Of a stretch of DNA of 64,000 nucleotides, positions 50,247 to 59,086 are shown piece after piece. A model generated the notes under the pieces. That model was not told the DNA's origin and searched no databases. It saw nothing but the letters and a program-made list of their open reading frames with translations. Source of the stretch: Streptomyces sp. BV286 (GTDB lineage Bacteria; Actinomycetota; Actinomycetes; Streptomycetales; Streptomycetaceae); contig NZ_JAHRIB010000152.1 in the NCBI RefSeq assembly GCF_019090165.1, positions 248,001 through 312,000 of the forward strand, given 5' to 3'. The first letter of the stretch is position 1. Each line of letters opens with the position of its first letter. The position numbers and the translations under genes are program-made.

Positions 50247-51247
50247 TGCCGCACGACACCAGCCTGTACTCGGGGCGGCCCTCCGACCTGATCGGCAAAC
50301 AGATCGCGGGTTACCGCATCGAGCGCGAGGTCGGCCGCGGAGGGATGGCCGTCGTCTACCGGGCCAAGGACCTGCGCCTGGACCGCACGGTCGCCCTGAA
50401 ACTGCTCGCCCCGGAACTCGCCCGCAACGACACGTTCCGCAAACGCTTCACGCACGAGTCGCGCGTGGCCGCGGCCATCGACCACCCGCACATCGTGCCG
50501 GTCTTCGAGGCGGGCGAGACGGACGGTGTCCTCTACATCGCCATGCGGTACGTCGCCGGCCGTGACCTGCGCCATCTGCTCGACCGGGAGGGGCCGTTGG
50601 CCCTCACGGTGGCCGCCCGCATCGCCGTGCAGGTGGCATCCGCCCTCGACGCCGCCCATGACCACGGTCTGGTCCACCGGGACGTCAAACCCGGCAACAT
50701 CCTGGTGGCGGCGGGCACGGACAGCGACCACCCCGAGCACGTCTACCTCACCGACTTCGGCCTCACGAAGAAGTCGCTGTCCCTCACCGGCTTCACGACG
50801 GTGGGCCAGTTCGTCGGCACGCTCGACTACGTGGCACCCGAGCAGATCTCCGGGCGTCCGGTCGACGGCCGGTGCGACGTCTACAGCTTCGCCTGTGTCG
50901 TGTACGAGACCCTGGCCGGCCGCCCGCCCTTCCAGCGGGACGACGACATGGCCCTGCTGTGGGCCCACCAGTACGACCAGCCGCCGCCGCTGACCGGCGA
51001 GCGGCCCGGACTCGCCGCGCCCGTCGACGGTGTGCTGGCGAAGGCACTCGCCAAGAGCCCCGACGACCGGTACGAGTCGTGCCTCGCCTTCGTGGCCGCG
51101 CTGCGCGCCGCGGCGACGGGCGCGGAGGCGGCGGGGCACGCGCCCACCCAGGTGGACCTCCGCGCGGTCGGGGCTCCCCAGCGGCCGGGGCCGCCGCCCG
51201 AGCCGCCGAAGTGGGCTCTGCCCGTGTTTCCCCGCTCACGCTGGTGA
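50246..51247 (+). CDS. Soluble Ser/Thr protein kinase
   Basis: A 333-aa Hanks-type kinase without a membrane segment. All key residues are present: glycine loop GRGGMAVVY, Lys52 in VALKLL, HRDVKPGN (Asp146), DFG (170-172), activation-loop Thr residues (TGFTTVGQFVGT) and APE. The C-terminal ~40 residues are Pro/Ala-rich and contain PTQVD at Thr301, the same motif as in the preceding protein. Most Streptomyces kinases of this type carry a membrane anchor and PASTA or sensor part; this one lacks it, like a cytosolic partner of the exporter. Confidence 0.94.
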   Translation: MPHDTSLYSGRPSDLIGKQIAGYRIEREVGRGGMAVVYRAKDLRLDRTVALKLLAPELARNDTFRKRFTHESRVAAAIDHPHIVPVFEAGETDGVLYIAMRYVAGRDLRHLLDREGPLALTVAARIAVQVASALDAAHDHGLVHRDVKPGNILVAAGTDSDHPEHVYLTDFGLTKKSLSLTGFTTVGQFVGTLDYVAPEQISGRPVDGRCDVYSFACVVYETLAGRPPFQRDDDMALLWAHQYDQPPPLTGERPGLAAPVDGVLAKALAKSPDDRYESCLAFVAALRAAATGAEAAGHAPTQVDLRAVGAPQRPGPPPEPPKWALPVFPRSRW

Positions 51248-51260
51248 GGCTCCGCCCAGG

Positions 51261-51310
51261 CAGGTACGGGCAGGTACGGGCAGGTACGGGCAGGTACGGG
51301 CAGGTACGGA
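51261..51310. repeat. Five tandem copies of a 10-base unit after the kinase gene
   Basis: caggtacggg occurs five times from 51261 to 51310 (the last copy ends in a). It starts 13 bases after the kinase stop. The unit is not a multiple of three and lies outside any supported gene. Confidence 0.95.
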
Positions 51311-51511
51311 CCCGGAGCAGAGACGGGAGCAGCCCCGGAACAGACGGGAGGCCGCCCGGACGGGTGAACGGGCGCGGGTTGCACCGGGCCCGTCGCGCGG
51401 TCCTCCGTGCCCCTTCCGGGCACGGCGGTGGAGCGTCGCCGTCGGGCCGGGGACCACGATGCGGTAGCCCGTTCGTGTGGTGCGCGGACACACCCGCGCG
51501 CCCGGCCGAGG

Positions 51512-52789
51512 TCAGGCCTTCGGTTTCTCCACCTCGCCGTGGTGGCGCATCCGGGAGGCGAGCAGTGCGCCCGCGAAGCCGGTGACCAGGCCCCAGAGCA
51601 GGGCGAGACCGAGCGCGGCCCACAGGCCGGGCCGCAGGAACAACTCGCCGGACAGCCCGCCGCCGACGTCCCCGATCCCGAGCAGCGACAGGCCGTAGTG
51701 CGCGTCGATCCGGCCGAGGAGGCAGACCGTGAGCACCGTGAGCATGAGCGCGACAGCCATGTGCACGGCGTGCTGCCACGCGCGCATCCGGCCCGGTGAG
51801 CGCGAGGCCATGAGGAAAGCGGCGCCGACCAGCAGCACGGCGTTCACGACCAGCAGCCACCACACCCTGCCGTCCTGCTCGGAGAGGGTGCGCAGGTCGA
51901 GGGTCGAGAGGTCCGGCGTACGCAGCACGGTGTCCAGCACCTTGGGCATCGGCAGCCCGAACGGCCCCTCGACGCGGCCCTCCCAGGTGACGCCCAGACC
52001 GATCGTGAAGACGAGCCATACGAGGTTCGGCAGCCCGAGGAGGATCACCGCGAGCGTCTCCCTGGCATGGCCGCGGGTCACCGCCACCACCAGCGCGACG
52101 ACCACACCCAGGGCGACGAACGCGAGCAGCAGCACGACCATGGCGTACGCGGCAGGCCGTACCGACTCCTGGAAACGCAGCAGACGGGGCGGGAGCGGGG
52201 CCCTGGGCGAGACGAGCAGCGCGAGGACGAAGACACCCGCCAGCCAGAGGAGACCGAAGGCCAGCGTCACCGGCACATCGGCCCTGAAACCGACCCGCGG
52301 TGACGAGGTGCCGAAGAGGTCGCCGACGTCGGAGAGCGTGCCCTCGCCCAGGGAGACGGCGAAGGTCTGGCGGGCCGACAGCGCGAGGCCGGCCAGGGCG
52401 AGCAGCCACACGACGGCGATCCGGCCCGCCCAGCCCGCCAGTTCGGACGCGCCCGCCACGGCCCGGTGACGCAGTGGCCGCAGGAACCCGGCAGCAACGA
52501 CCAGGACTCCGGTGAGGGTCACCGACAGCGGAATCACCGTCAGGCCCGCCCGGGTCTCCGCGATCGCGCCGGCGTCCCCGGCGAACTCCACCGAACCGCC
52601 GACCGCCACCACCACCGTGGCGGCCACGACACGCGGGAAGGCGCCGTCGGGTAGGTCGGACGCCCCGGCCGCCCACAGTCCGAGCGCCGCCACCACGAGC
52701 ATGGCGATCAGTCCGGCGAGGACCGTCACCAGGGCCTGGACCCAGCCGTGCCGGGCCACTGCCTGGTCAGGGGATGTCTGGAGGCTCAC
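51512..52789 (-). CDS. Streptophobe family polytopic membrane protein
   Basis: A 425-aa membrane protein of about ten to twelve helices (for instance VTVLAGLIAMLVVAALGLWAAG, VWLLALAGLALS, FGLLWLAGVFVLALLV, LWAALGLALLWGLVTGFAGALL). It fits the streptophobe family, named because it occurs mostly in Streptomyces. Function unknown. The GTG start lies beside a TTAGCG-type -10. It faces away from the DUF6777 gene and converges on the kinase gene, the recurrent neighbourhood for this family. Confidence 0.82.
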   Translation of the reverse strand: MSLQTSPDQAVARHGWVQALVTVLAGLIAMLVVAALGLWAAGASDLPDGAFPRVVAATVVVAVGGSVEFAGDAGAIAETRAGLTVIPLSVTLTGVLVVAAGFLRPLRHRAVAGASELAGWAGRIAVVWLLALAGLALSARQTFAVSLGEGTLSDVGDLFGTSSPRVGFRADVPVTLAFGLLWLAGVFVLALLVSPRAPLPPRLLRFQESVRPAAYAMVVLLLAFVALGVVVALVVAVTRGHARETLAVILLGLPNLVWLVFTIGLGVTWEGRVEGPFGLPMPKVLDTVLRTPDLSTLDLRTLSEQDGRVWWLLVVNAVLLVGAAFLMASRSPGRMRAWQHAVHMAVALMLTVLTVCLLGRIDAHYGLSLLGIGDVGGGLSGELFLRPGLWAALGLALLWGLVTGFAGALLASRMRHHGEVEKPKA

Positions 52790-52952
52790 CCTGCCACGCT
52801 AAGCAGCCTGCCGGTGGCGCGCCTGCCGGGAGGGCCGACCGCGTCGGCTTGGGGGCGATACGGGATCGGAGCACACAAGGTGCTCGTCGTTGAATAAAGC
52901 GGTACTAATCGGTTGAAGTACCGCATTGTCCCTACGCCGGGAAGAAGAGCTC

Positions 52953-54224
52953 GTGAGCGTCGAACCGCCGTCCTCCGGCCGCCCCACAGGACCACCCTCC
53001 GGCCCCTTGTCGGGACCGACCAGGCCGAGCCCCACGCCGCCACCCGACGAGCGCACCCGCGTGAGCCCGTCGAGCGGTGAATCGGGCGGCGGCCCTTCCG
53101 GCCCCTCAGGTCCCTCGGGTGGAGGATCCGGTGGGTCCGGCGGACCGGGTGGATCCGGCGGGGGCGCGGGCAGAGGACCCGACCGGCCCTGGTGGAGGTC
53201 GGCGCCGCGGGTCGCCGTCATCGCCGCCGCGGTCGTCGCCGCGGTGGTCCTGGTCGTCGTCCTCACCCGGCCCGACGACAGCAGCACCACCAGCTCGGGC
53301 GGCGAGGTCTTCCTCCAGTCGGCGGGCAAGTCGGGACCCGACCCGTTCACCGAGTCGACGGCAACGGACAGTTCCACCGCGCCCGTGACGCCCTCACCCA
53401 CGGACGCCCCCGATTCGGACAACGTGACGCGGGGCGTGGACGGTTCGGCCCCGGGCCTCTACGGCGGCACACAGAAGGTGGCCAGCTGCGACGTCGAGAA
53501 GCAGATCTCGGCGCTCGAAGGGGCTCCGGAGAAGAACAGGGCGTTCGCCTCGGTGCTGGGCCTCCAGCCCTCCGGCGTGCCCGCGTATCTGCGCTCGCTC
53601 ACCCCCGTACAGCTGCGGATGGACACCCGCGTCACCAACCACGGCTACAGCGACGGCAAGGCCACCAGCTACCAGGCGGTCCTGCAGTCCGGCACCGCGG
53701 TCCTCGTCGACGACCGCGGCGTCCCCCGGGTGCGCTGCGCCTGCGGCAACCCGCTGCTGCCGCCCGTGGCGCTCAAGTCCACACCCAAGAAGACGGGCGA
53801 CTCCTGGCCGTCCTACCGGCCGTCGAACGTCGTGGTCGTCACGCCCGCGCCCCAGGTCATCAACATCTTCGTGATCTTCGACCCGGACAGTGGCGACTGG
53901 TTCGAGAGGCACAAGGGCGACACCGGTGGCAAGGACCGCAAGACGGATCCTCCGGAGAGCCGGCCGTCCCCGTCGACGAGTTCCCTGTCTCCTTCGTCGG
54001 CGTCCCCGTCCCCGTGCGTGTCGGTGCCGGAGGGCGCGACCGCGACGCCGAGCGGTTCGGCGAGCCCCTGCCCCTCGACGTCGTCGGCCACGCCGTCCGC
54101 GGAGTCCGATTCGCCCTCGTCCGAACTGCCGCCGTCGGAGCCCTCCGACCCGGCGCCCGACGACGGCGACACGACGACGGAGTCGGCCGCCAGCCAGAGC
54201 GTCCCGGACTCGGGCGCCACCTGA
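52953..54224 (+). CDS. DUF6777 single-pass membrane protein
   Basis: A 423-aa protein. The N-terminal ~75 residues are Pro/Gly/Ser-rich and cytoplasmic. One membrane helix (VAVIAAAVVAAVVLVVVL) follows. The outer region (EVFLQSAGKSGPDPFT, CDVEKQISALEGAPEKN, VRCACGNPLLPPV) matches DUF6777, and the last ~90 residues are Ser/Pro/Asp-rich and disordered. Candidate phospho-sites are many in the N-terminus. GTG 52953 is chosen over TTG 52926 because a GAAGAAGAG sits upstream. Lies beside the kinase and streptophobe genes. Confidence 0.82.
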   Translation: MSVEPPSSGRPTGPPSGPLSGPTRPSPTPPPDERTRVSPSSGESGGGPSGPSGPSGGGSGGSGGPGGSGGGAGRGPDRPWWRSAPRVAVIAAAVVAAVVLVVVLTRPDDSSTTSSGGEVFLQSAGKSGPDPFTESTATDSSTAPVTPSPTDAPDSDNVTRGVDGSAPGLYGGTQKVASCDVEKQISALEGAPEKNRAFASVLGLQPSGVPAYLRSLTPVQLRMDTRVTNHGYSDGKATSYQAVLQSGTAVLVDDRGVPRVRCACGNPLLPPVALKSTPKKTGDSWPSYRPSNVVVVTPAPQVINIFVIFDPDSGDWFERHKGDTGGKDRKTDPPESRPSPSTSSLSPSSASPSPCVSVPEGATATPSGSASPCPSTSSATPSAESDSPSSELPPSEPSDPAPDDGDTTTESAASQSVPDSGAT

Positions 54225-54311
54225 CCGGCAGCGGGTACGGGACGTCCCGCCGACGACCGGGGAAAGGGAAAACGGGTGGCGCATGCGTGAGGGAGCCCGG
54301 ATGCTTCTCGC

Positions 54312-54902
54312 ATGGCCGACGCCCCTGAACCCGAGCCGAACCAGCAGGCACAGCCCGAGCGGAGCTTCGGGTGGTGGGACATGTTCGTCCATCCCGACGA
54401 GGATCCGCGGTCGGACGACGAGTTCGTGGGAGAGCGGGCCACGCTCGTCGGCTATCTGCGGGACCACCGGCTCACGTTCGAGATGAAGTGCGCCGGGCTC
54501 GACGCCGACGACATGGCGCGGCGTTCGGTGGAGCCGTCGAACCTCTCGCTGCTGGGGCTGCTGCGGCACCACGCGAGGGTGGAACAGGCCTGGTTCCGCC
54601 GGGTCATGGCCGGTGAGGACGTACCCCCGCACTACCGCACCGAGGAGGACCCGAACGCGGACTTCACCGGCGCGGTGCCCGACCCCGCGGTCGTGGCGGA
54701 GGCCTGGGACACCTGGCGCGCCGAAGTCGCCTTCGCCGAGCGGTTCGTGGAGAAGGCCGCCGACCTCGACCTCGCCGGGGGCAACGACGAGGAGCCGGTC
54801 ACCCTCCGGGTGGTGCTGGTCCACATGATCTCCGAGTACGCGCGGCACAACGGTCACGCGGACTTCCTGCGGGAGCGCATCGACGGACGCGTCGGCCAGT
54901 AG
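54312..54902 (+). CDS. DinB/DUF664 family protein
   Basis: A 196-aa four-helix-bundle protein of the DinB_2/DUF664 group (RATLVGYLRDHRLTFEMKCAGLD, LLGLLRHHARVEQAWFRRVM, VLVHMISEYARHNGHADFLRE). His residues in the HHARVE, HMISEYARHNGH segments form the usual metal site. Members act in thiol-dependent (mycothiol) reactions or are of unknown function. The ribosome binding site is unclear: GAGGGAG lies 18 bases upstream. Confidence 0.88.
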   Translation: MADAPEPEPNQQAQPERSFGWWDMFVHPDEDPRSDDEFVGERATLVGYLRDHRLTFEMKCAGLDADDMARRSVEPSNLSLLGLLRHHARVEQAWFRRVMAGEDVPPHYRTEEDPNADFTGAVPDPAVVAEAWDTWRAEVAFAERFVEKAADLDLAGGNDEEPVTLRVVLVHMISEYARHNGHADFLRERIDGRVGQ

Positions 54903-55071
54903 ACCCGATCGCGCGACCGCCTCCGCCTCCGCCATGGCCTCCGCCTCCGCCGTCGTTCCGCGCGGTTGCGACCGGAGTCACCCGTCCGGAACGGCTGTCC
55001 GTGCCACCGATGAGTTTCCCGTCGAGGATCAGTCGATACAGATGACTGCGTTCCCGCCCCAGGAGGTACTC

Positions 55072-55554
55072 ATGACCACCGACGGATTCACCACGTGTCT
55101 CTGGTTCGACGGCCAGGCCGAGGAGGCCGCGAACTTCTACGTCTCTGTCTTCAAGAACTCCGAGCTCGGCAGGGTCGGCCGGTACACGGAGGCCGGGCCC
55201 GGACCCGTCGGTTCCGTCATCACGGTCGACTTCGTGGTCAACGGCCAGAGGTTCGTCGGACTGAACGGCGGACCCCAGTTCAAGTTCACCGAGGCCATCT
55301 CCTTCCAGGTGGACTGCGGGGACCAGGAGGAGGTGGACTTCTACTCGAACGCCCTCACCGAGGGCGGCGGCGAGCAGGGCCCCTGCGGCTGGGTGAAGGA
55401 CCGGTTCGGAGTCTCCTGGCAGGTCGTCCCGACCAGGCTGACCGAGATGATCACCGACCCGGACCAGGAGAAGGTGAACCGCGCCATGGCGGCCATGCTC
55501 AAGATGCACAAGCTCGACATCGCCGCTCTGGAGAAGGCCTACGCCGGTGAGTGA
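55072..55554 (+). CDS. VOC family (PhnB-like) protein
   Basis: A 160-aa VOC protein resembling the PhnB/3-demethylubiquinone methyltransferase-like group (FTTCLWFDGQAEEAANFYVSVF, FKFTEAISFQVDCGDQEEVDFYSNALTEGG, RFGVSWQVVPTRLTEM). Its role is not known. ATG 55072 has AGGAGG upstream. Confidence 0.9.
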   Translation: MTTDGFTTCLWFDGQAEEAANFYVSVFKNSELGRVGRYTEAGPGPVGSVITVDFVVNGQRFVGLNGGPQFKFTEAISFQVDCGDQEEVDFYSNALTEGGGEQGPCGWVKDRFGVSWQVVPTRLTEMITDPDQEKVNRAMAAMLKMHKLDIAALEKAYAGE

Positions 55555-55652
55555 GGCGACCGGCGCCGCATGACGGCCGGTTCCGCGGACCCGGGTGGCA
55601 GCAACCGTCCGCCACCCTCGGGACCGGTCGAGCCGGCCACCGTGCACGGCGG

Positions 55653-56618
55653 TCAGCGGGCCGCGGAGACCACGGCCCGGCTGATCGCCTTGGTGATGCG
55701 CAGGATTCCGGGGGAGCGGACCGGGCACGGCCGGGGCTTCGAGATGGTCGGCGCCAGACAGAAGTGCAGGAAGTCGTCGTCGCGGTGCAGGGCCGTTCGC
55801 CCGCTGCCCGGTTGCGTGCAGTAGGACGCGTGCGCGCGTTCGTACGCGGTGCACGGCAGGTACTGGGCCCAGGTGTAGCGGGCGGTGGCCGGGCTCACCG
55901 CCTTTCCGGCGTCCGCGAGCAGGTCGCCGGAGGCTTTCGCCTGCCGCTCGTACACCGCGTTGACGCGCCGGACCCGGTCGGGCGTCATCGCGTCCGGTCC
56001 CTGGAGCACCCACACGATCTTCGCCTCGCCGCCGCCCGCCGCGCCCGCGATCTGGTCGGTCAGCCGCGCGGCGTCGGCCGTGTAGCGCGCGAAGTACTTG
56101 TCCCGCGAGGTGGTGTACGAGACGCCGTCCATGCAGGGCGTGTAGTCCCACGCGTTGCCCCAGAACTGCAGCACCACGAAGTCCGGGCGCAGCCGGCGGA
56201 CCAGCGCCGCCGCCTTGTCCTGCGGCGGTACGAGGGAGTCCTCGCCGGTGCCCTCCAGGTAGTCGCACAGGGTGGTGCCGGAGTACGGGGCGCTGGTGTA
56301 GCGCGCCTTCGCCTCCTCACGCAGGAGCCCGCCGAGGACCTGCTGGTTCTCCGTGGCGATGGAGTCGCCCAGGTACAGGACGGTGGGGCGGGGGCGCCCG
56401 GTGTCAGCGGTGGCCTCGGAAGCGGAGCCTGACTTCGGCCCTGTCGGCGTTCCGGGTTCGGTGCCGGCCCCGGGGGTGACGGCGGGGCGCTGATGGGTGG
56501 TCGAGCCGGATCCGGGCGACGCGGGCGTGGGCGCGGCCTCGGGGGCCGACGAGGGGTCTCCGCACGCGGTGAGCAGCAGTAACACTGCCAGCAACACGAC
56601 GATCCACGGCTTGCTCAT
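55653..56618 (-). CDS. SGNH/GDSL-type esterase lipoprotein
   Basis: A 321-aa lipoprotein. The signal ends in the lipobox LLTAC (Cys19). A Pro/Ser/Thr-rich tether of ~60 residues precedes the SGNH fold: GDSIATENQQ (nucleophile Ser), FWGNAWD and HRDDDFLHFC (catalytic Asp/His). It probably deacylates a cell-wall or extracellular polymer. Not linked to an obvious pathway here. Confidence 0.88.
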   Translation of the reverse strand: MSKPWIVVLLAVLLLLTACGDPSSAPEAAPTPASPGSGSTTHQRPAVTPGAGTEPGTPTGPKSGSASEATADTGRPRPTVLYLGDSIATENQQVLGGLLREEAKARYTSAPYSGTTLCDYLEGTGEDSLVPPQDKAAALVRRLRPDFVVLQFWGNAWDYTPCMDGVSYTTSRDKYFARYTADAARLTDQIAGAAGGGEAKIVWVLQGPDAMTPDRVRRVNAVYERQAKASGDLLADAGKAVSPATARYTWAQYLPCTAYERAHASYCTQPGSGRTALHRDDDFLHFCLAPTISKPRPCPVRSPGILRITKAISRAVVSAAR

Positions 56619-56824
56619 GCGGCAACTCCCGCCCCAGCCACCGAAAACGGCCCCCAGACAAGCACAACGGGCCGTAGGGCGGAAGGGGTTGAGGGCCAGT
56701 TCGAGCCTCCGGGTTCGTGAACGACGGTGACCTCCCGATGCAATAAATGTCGTAGCTCTGCTTAATTGTTGATGTAGATCAATTCACTTGTGCTGCAGGA
56801 TGAGATCGGGCACCGTCGTAGATC

Positions 56825-58108
56825 ATGCAGCCCAACTCCCCATGGCGCACAGCCGACTTCAGGACTCTCTTCGGTGCGACCGCGCTCAGTCAGCTCGGTA
56901 CGAACGTCAGCTATGTCGCCGTCCCGCTGGTCGCCGTGGCGGAACTCGACGCGAGCCCCGGCCAGGTCGGCGCCCTGGCCACCCTGAGCACGCTCGCCTT
57001 TCTGCTCATCGGCCTGCCCGCGGGAGCCTGGGTGGACCGGATGCGTCACCGCAGGGTGCTGATCGCGGCGGACCTCGCGCGGGCCGTCCTGTTCGCGTCC
57101 GTGCCGCTGGCCTGGTGGCTGGACGCGCTCACGCTGGGACAGTTGTACGCGGTCGTGCTGCTGAGCGGCTGCGCCACCGTCTTCTTCGACGTCGGCTCGC
57201 AGAGCACCCTGCCCGGACTCGTCGGCCGCGACGCCCTCGTACCGGCCAACGCGGCCATGATGAGCCTTCTGGCCGTGAGCAACGTGGCAGGCCGGAGCGC
57301 GGGCGGGACGCTCGTCCAACTGCTCACCGCGCCGGTGGCCGTCCTGTGCACCGCGGCGAGCCATCTGGCCTCCGCGCTCCGGCTCACCGCTGTCCGCGGG
57401 GCCGGGGCGCCGCCCGTGCCGACCGAGGCGACCCGCCTGTGGACCCAGGTGGGCGAGGGCCTGCGGCACGTCTTCCGCAACAGGGAACTGCGCGCGCTCG
57501 CGCTCACCGCCGCCCTCACCAACCTGGGCTCCCAGATCATCAACACCATGCTCCCGGTCCTGTTCGTTCGCGAACTCGACCTGCCCGCGAGCGCGCTCGG
57601 CCTGTACTGGGCGGCGAGCGGCGTCGGTCTGCTGCTCGGTGCCCGGTGCGCCCGCCCCCTCGCTTCGCGCCTCGGCTACGGCCGCACCCTCGGCGTCATG
57701 GGCCTGTGCCTCGCCCCCGCCGGACTGCTCGTCCCGCTCATCGACCGCGGGCCGTGGCTGTGGATCGCGGGCACCGGCGGGGTGCTCGCGATGTTCAAGA
57801 CGGGCATGGACAACGTGCTCGGGGTGAGCCTGCGCCAGCGGATGACCCCGGACGCCCTCCTCGGCCGGATGAACGCCACGTTCAGGTTCGTTCTCACCGG
57901 CGCGCTCGCCGTCGGCGCCGCCGTGGCCGGCCTGATCGGTGAACTGGCCGGAGTGCGGACGACGTTGTGGGTGGGCGCGGTCTTCCTCGCGACGGCTTTC
58001 CTGCCGGTCTTCCTCTCCCCGGTCCGTACCCGGCGAGTCCTGCCGGACCAGCAGCCGCCACCTGTCAGGTCTCCCGCTGCGAGGATTCCGAAGGCGCCAC
58101 GGAGCTGA
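56825..58108 (+). CDS. Major facilitator superfamily transporter
   Basis: A 427-aa protein with twelve predicted membrane helices, EntS/drug-exporter-like. MFS motif A is seen in loop 2-3 (GAWVDRMRHRRVL). Substrate unknown. No close ribosome binding site is obvious before ATG 56825. The 206 bases upstream, shared with the divergent SGNH gene, contain an AT-rich patch (cttaattgttgatgtag) likely to be a promoter. Confidence 0.9.
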   Translation: MQPNSPWRTADFRTLFGATALSQLGTNVSYVAVPLVAVAELDASPGQVGALATLSTLAFLLIGLPAGAWVDRMRHRRVLIAADLARAVLFASVPLAWWLDALTLGQLYAVVLLSGCATVFFDVGSQSTLPGLVGRDALVPANAAMMSLLAVSNVAGRSAGGTLVQLLTAPVAVLCTAASHLASALRLTAVRGAGAPPVPTEATRLWTQVGEGLRHVFRNRELRALALTAALTNLGSQIINTMLPVLFVRELDLPASALGLYWAASGVGLLLGARCARPLASRLGYGRTLGVMGLCLAPAGLLVPLIDRGPWLWIAGTGGVLAMFKTGMDNVLGVSLRQRMTPDALLGRMNATFRFVLTGALAVGAAVAGLIGELAGVRTTLWVGAVFLATAFLPVFLSPVRTRRVLPDQQPPPVRSPAARIPKAPRS

Positions 58109-58260
58109 CGGGGAGCGCCACGGCTGCGCGCGCACGGTCGGTGTCGGCGTCGACCGTCCGCCGCACGGAATCAGGGTGCCGGTCCGGGGGAATCCGCCGG
58201 CGTGCCGAATGGGCGAATTCAAGATCATGTCACCGTTTTGTTCCAGCAGGCCCAGCTCCA

Positions 58261-58288
58261 CAACCGAAGTCCCCCCACGTGGGTCTAG
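58261..58288 (+). promoter_or_regulatory. Possible SigE-type promoter before the L,D-transpeptidase gene
   Basis: CAACCG (58261-58266) and GTCTAG (58283-58288) are spaced by 16 bases, resembling the envelope-stress sigma-E pattern (-35 with AAC, -10 with GTCT). CCCACGTGGG, a palindrome, lies between the elements. An envelope-stress sigma factor would suit a cell-wall enzyme. Confidence 0.35.
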
Positions 58289-58328
58289 GTGGGAGAGATG
58301 GATCGGATCGAAGGGGAAAGGCCTGATC

Positions 58329-59024
58329 ATGGGGGACATTCGTAGACGGGCAGCCGTCGTACTGGGGCTCACCGGCCTGGTGGCGCCGCTGACCGTCGCA
58401 CTGGGCGCGGCGCCCGCGCAGGCGGCGAGCTGCACCACGCAGAGCGGGCCGTATCAGAAGCAGGTGGAGAAGTTCCTCGGCCGGCCCGTCGACGGCAGGC
58501 AGTCCGCCGCCGACTGCAAAGCGATCAAGGCCTTCCAGACCAAGCACGGCATCACCCCGAACATCGGCTACGCAGGCTCCGTCACCTGGGGCGTGATGGA
58601 CCTGATGACCAAGCAGAAGGCCGTCGGGAAGAAGCCCAACAAGGACGGCAAGTGCCCGGTCAACAAGGGCCGCATCGCCTGCGTGAACCTGACGCTCCAG
58701 CTCAGCTGGATCCAGGACGGCGACACCCTCGTGTACGGACCGGTGCCGGTGCGTACGGGCCGCAACGGCTACGAGACCCGCACCGGCCTGAAGAAGATCT
58801 ACTGGCGGAACATCGACCACGTCTCGTCGATCTACGACGTGCCCATGCCCTACAGCCAGTTCTTCGACGGCGGGCAGGCCTTCCACTCGGTCGGCGTAAG
58901 CATGTGGAACCCGCCCGGCTCGCACGGCTGCGTCAACATGACGAAGACGGACGCCAAGAAGTACTGGTCGCTCCTGAAGAAGAACGACGACGTCTACGTG
59001 TACGGCCGCAAGCCGGGCACCTGA
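58329..59024 (+). CDS. Secreted L,D-transpeptidase with peptidoglycan-binding domain
   Basis: A 231-aa exported protein. The signal peptide ends near residue 33 (APAQAA). Residues ~38-95 form a peptidoglycan-binding-like helical domain (YQKQVEKFLGRPVDGRQSAADC, IKAFQTKHGI). The YkuD catalytic domain follows with His186, SHGCVNM (His199, Cys201). It would form 3-3 cross-links in peptidoglycan or attach proteins. ATG 58329 follows GGGGAAAGG. There is no lipobox. Confidence 0.92.
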   Translation: MGDIRRRAAVVLGLTGLVAPLTVALGAAPAQAASCTTQSGPYQKQVEKFLGRPVDGRQSAADCKAIKAFQTKHGITPNIGYAGSVTWGVMDLMTKQKAVGKKPNKDGKCPVNKGRIACVNLTLQLSWIQDGDTLVYGPVPVRTGRNGYETRTGLKKIYWRNIDHVSSIYDVPMPYSQFFDGGQAFHSVGVSMWNPPGSHGCVNMTKTDAKKYWSLLKKNDDVYVYGRKPGT

Positions 59025-59026
59025 CC

Positions 59027-59061
59027 GGTCCGGCCCGGCCGCTCCGGGGAACGGCCGGACC
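59027..59061. terminator. Hairpin between convergent genes
   Basis: GGTCCGGCC pairs with GGCCGGACC, with further GC pairing inside the loop. It follows the L,D-transpeptidase stop by two bases and faces the end of the Gfo/Idh/MocA gene. Confidence 0.65.
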
Positions 59062-59086
59062 GTACAGACCGGACCGTACAGAAACG

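Noticed and set aside
58109..58328. ydaO-type (c-di-AMP) riboswitch before the L,D-transpeptidase
   Set aside because: The CCCACGTGGG palindrome drew attention, but the rest of the riboswitch consensus was not seen; a promoter explains it better.
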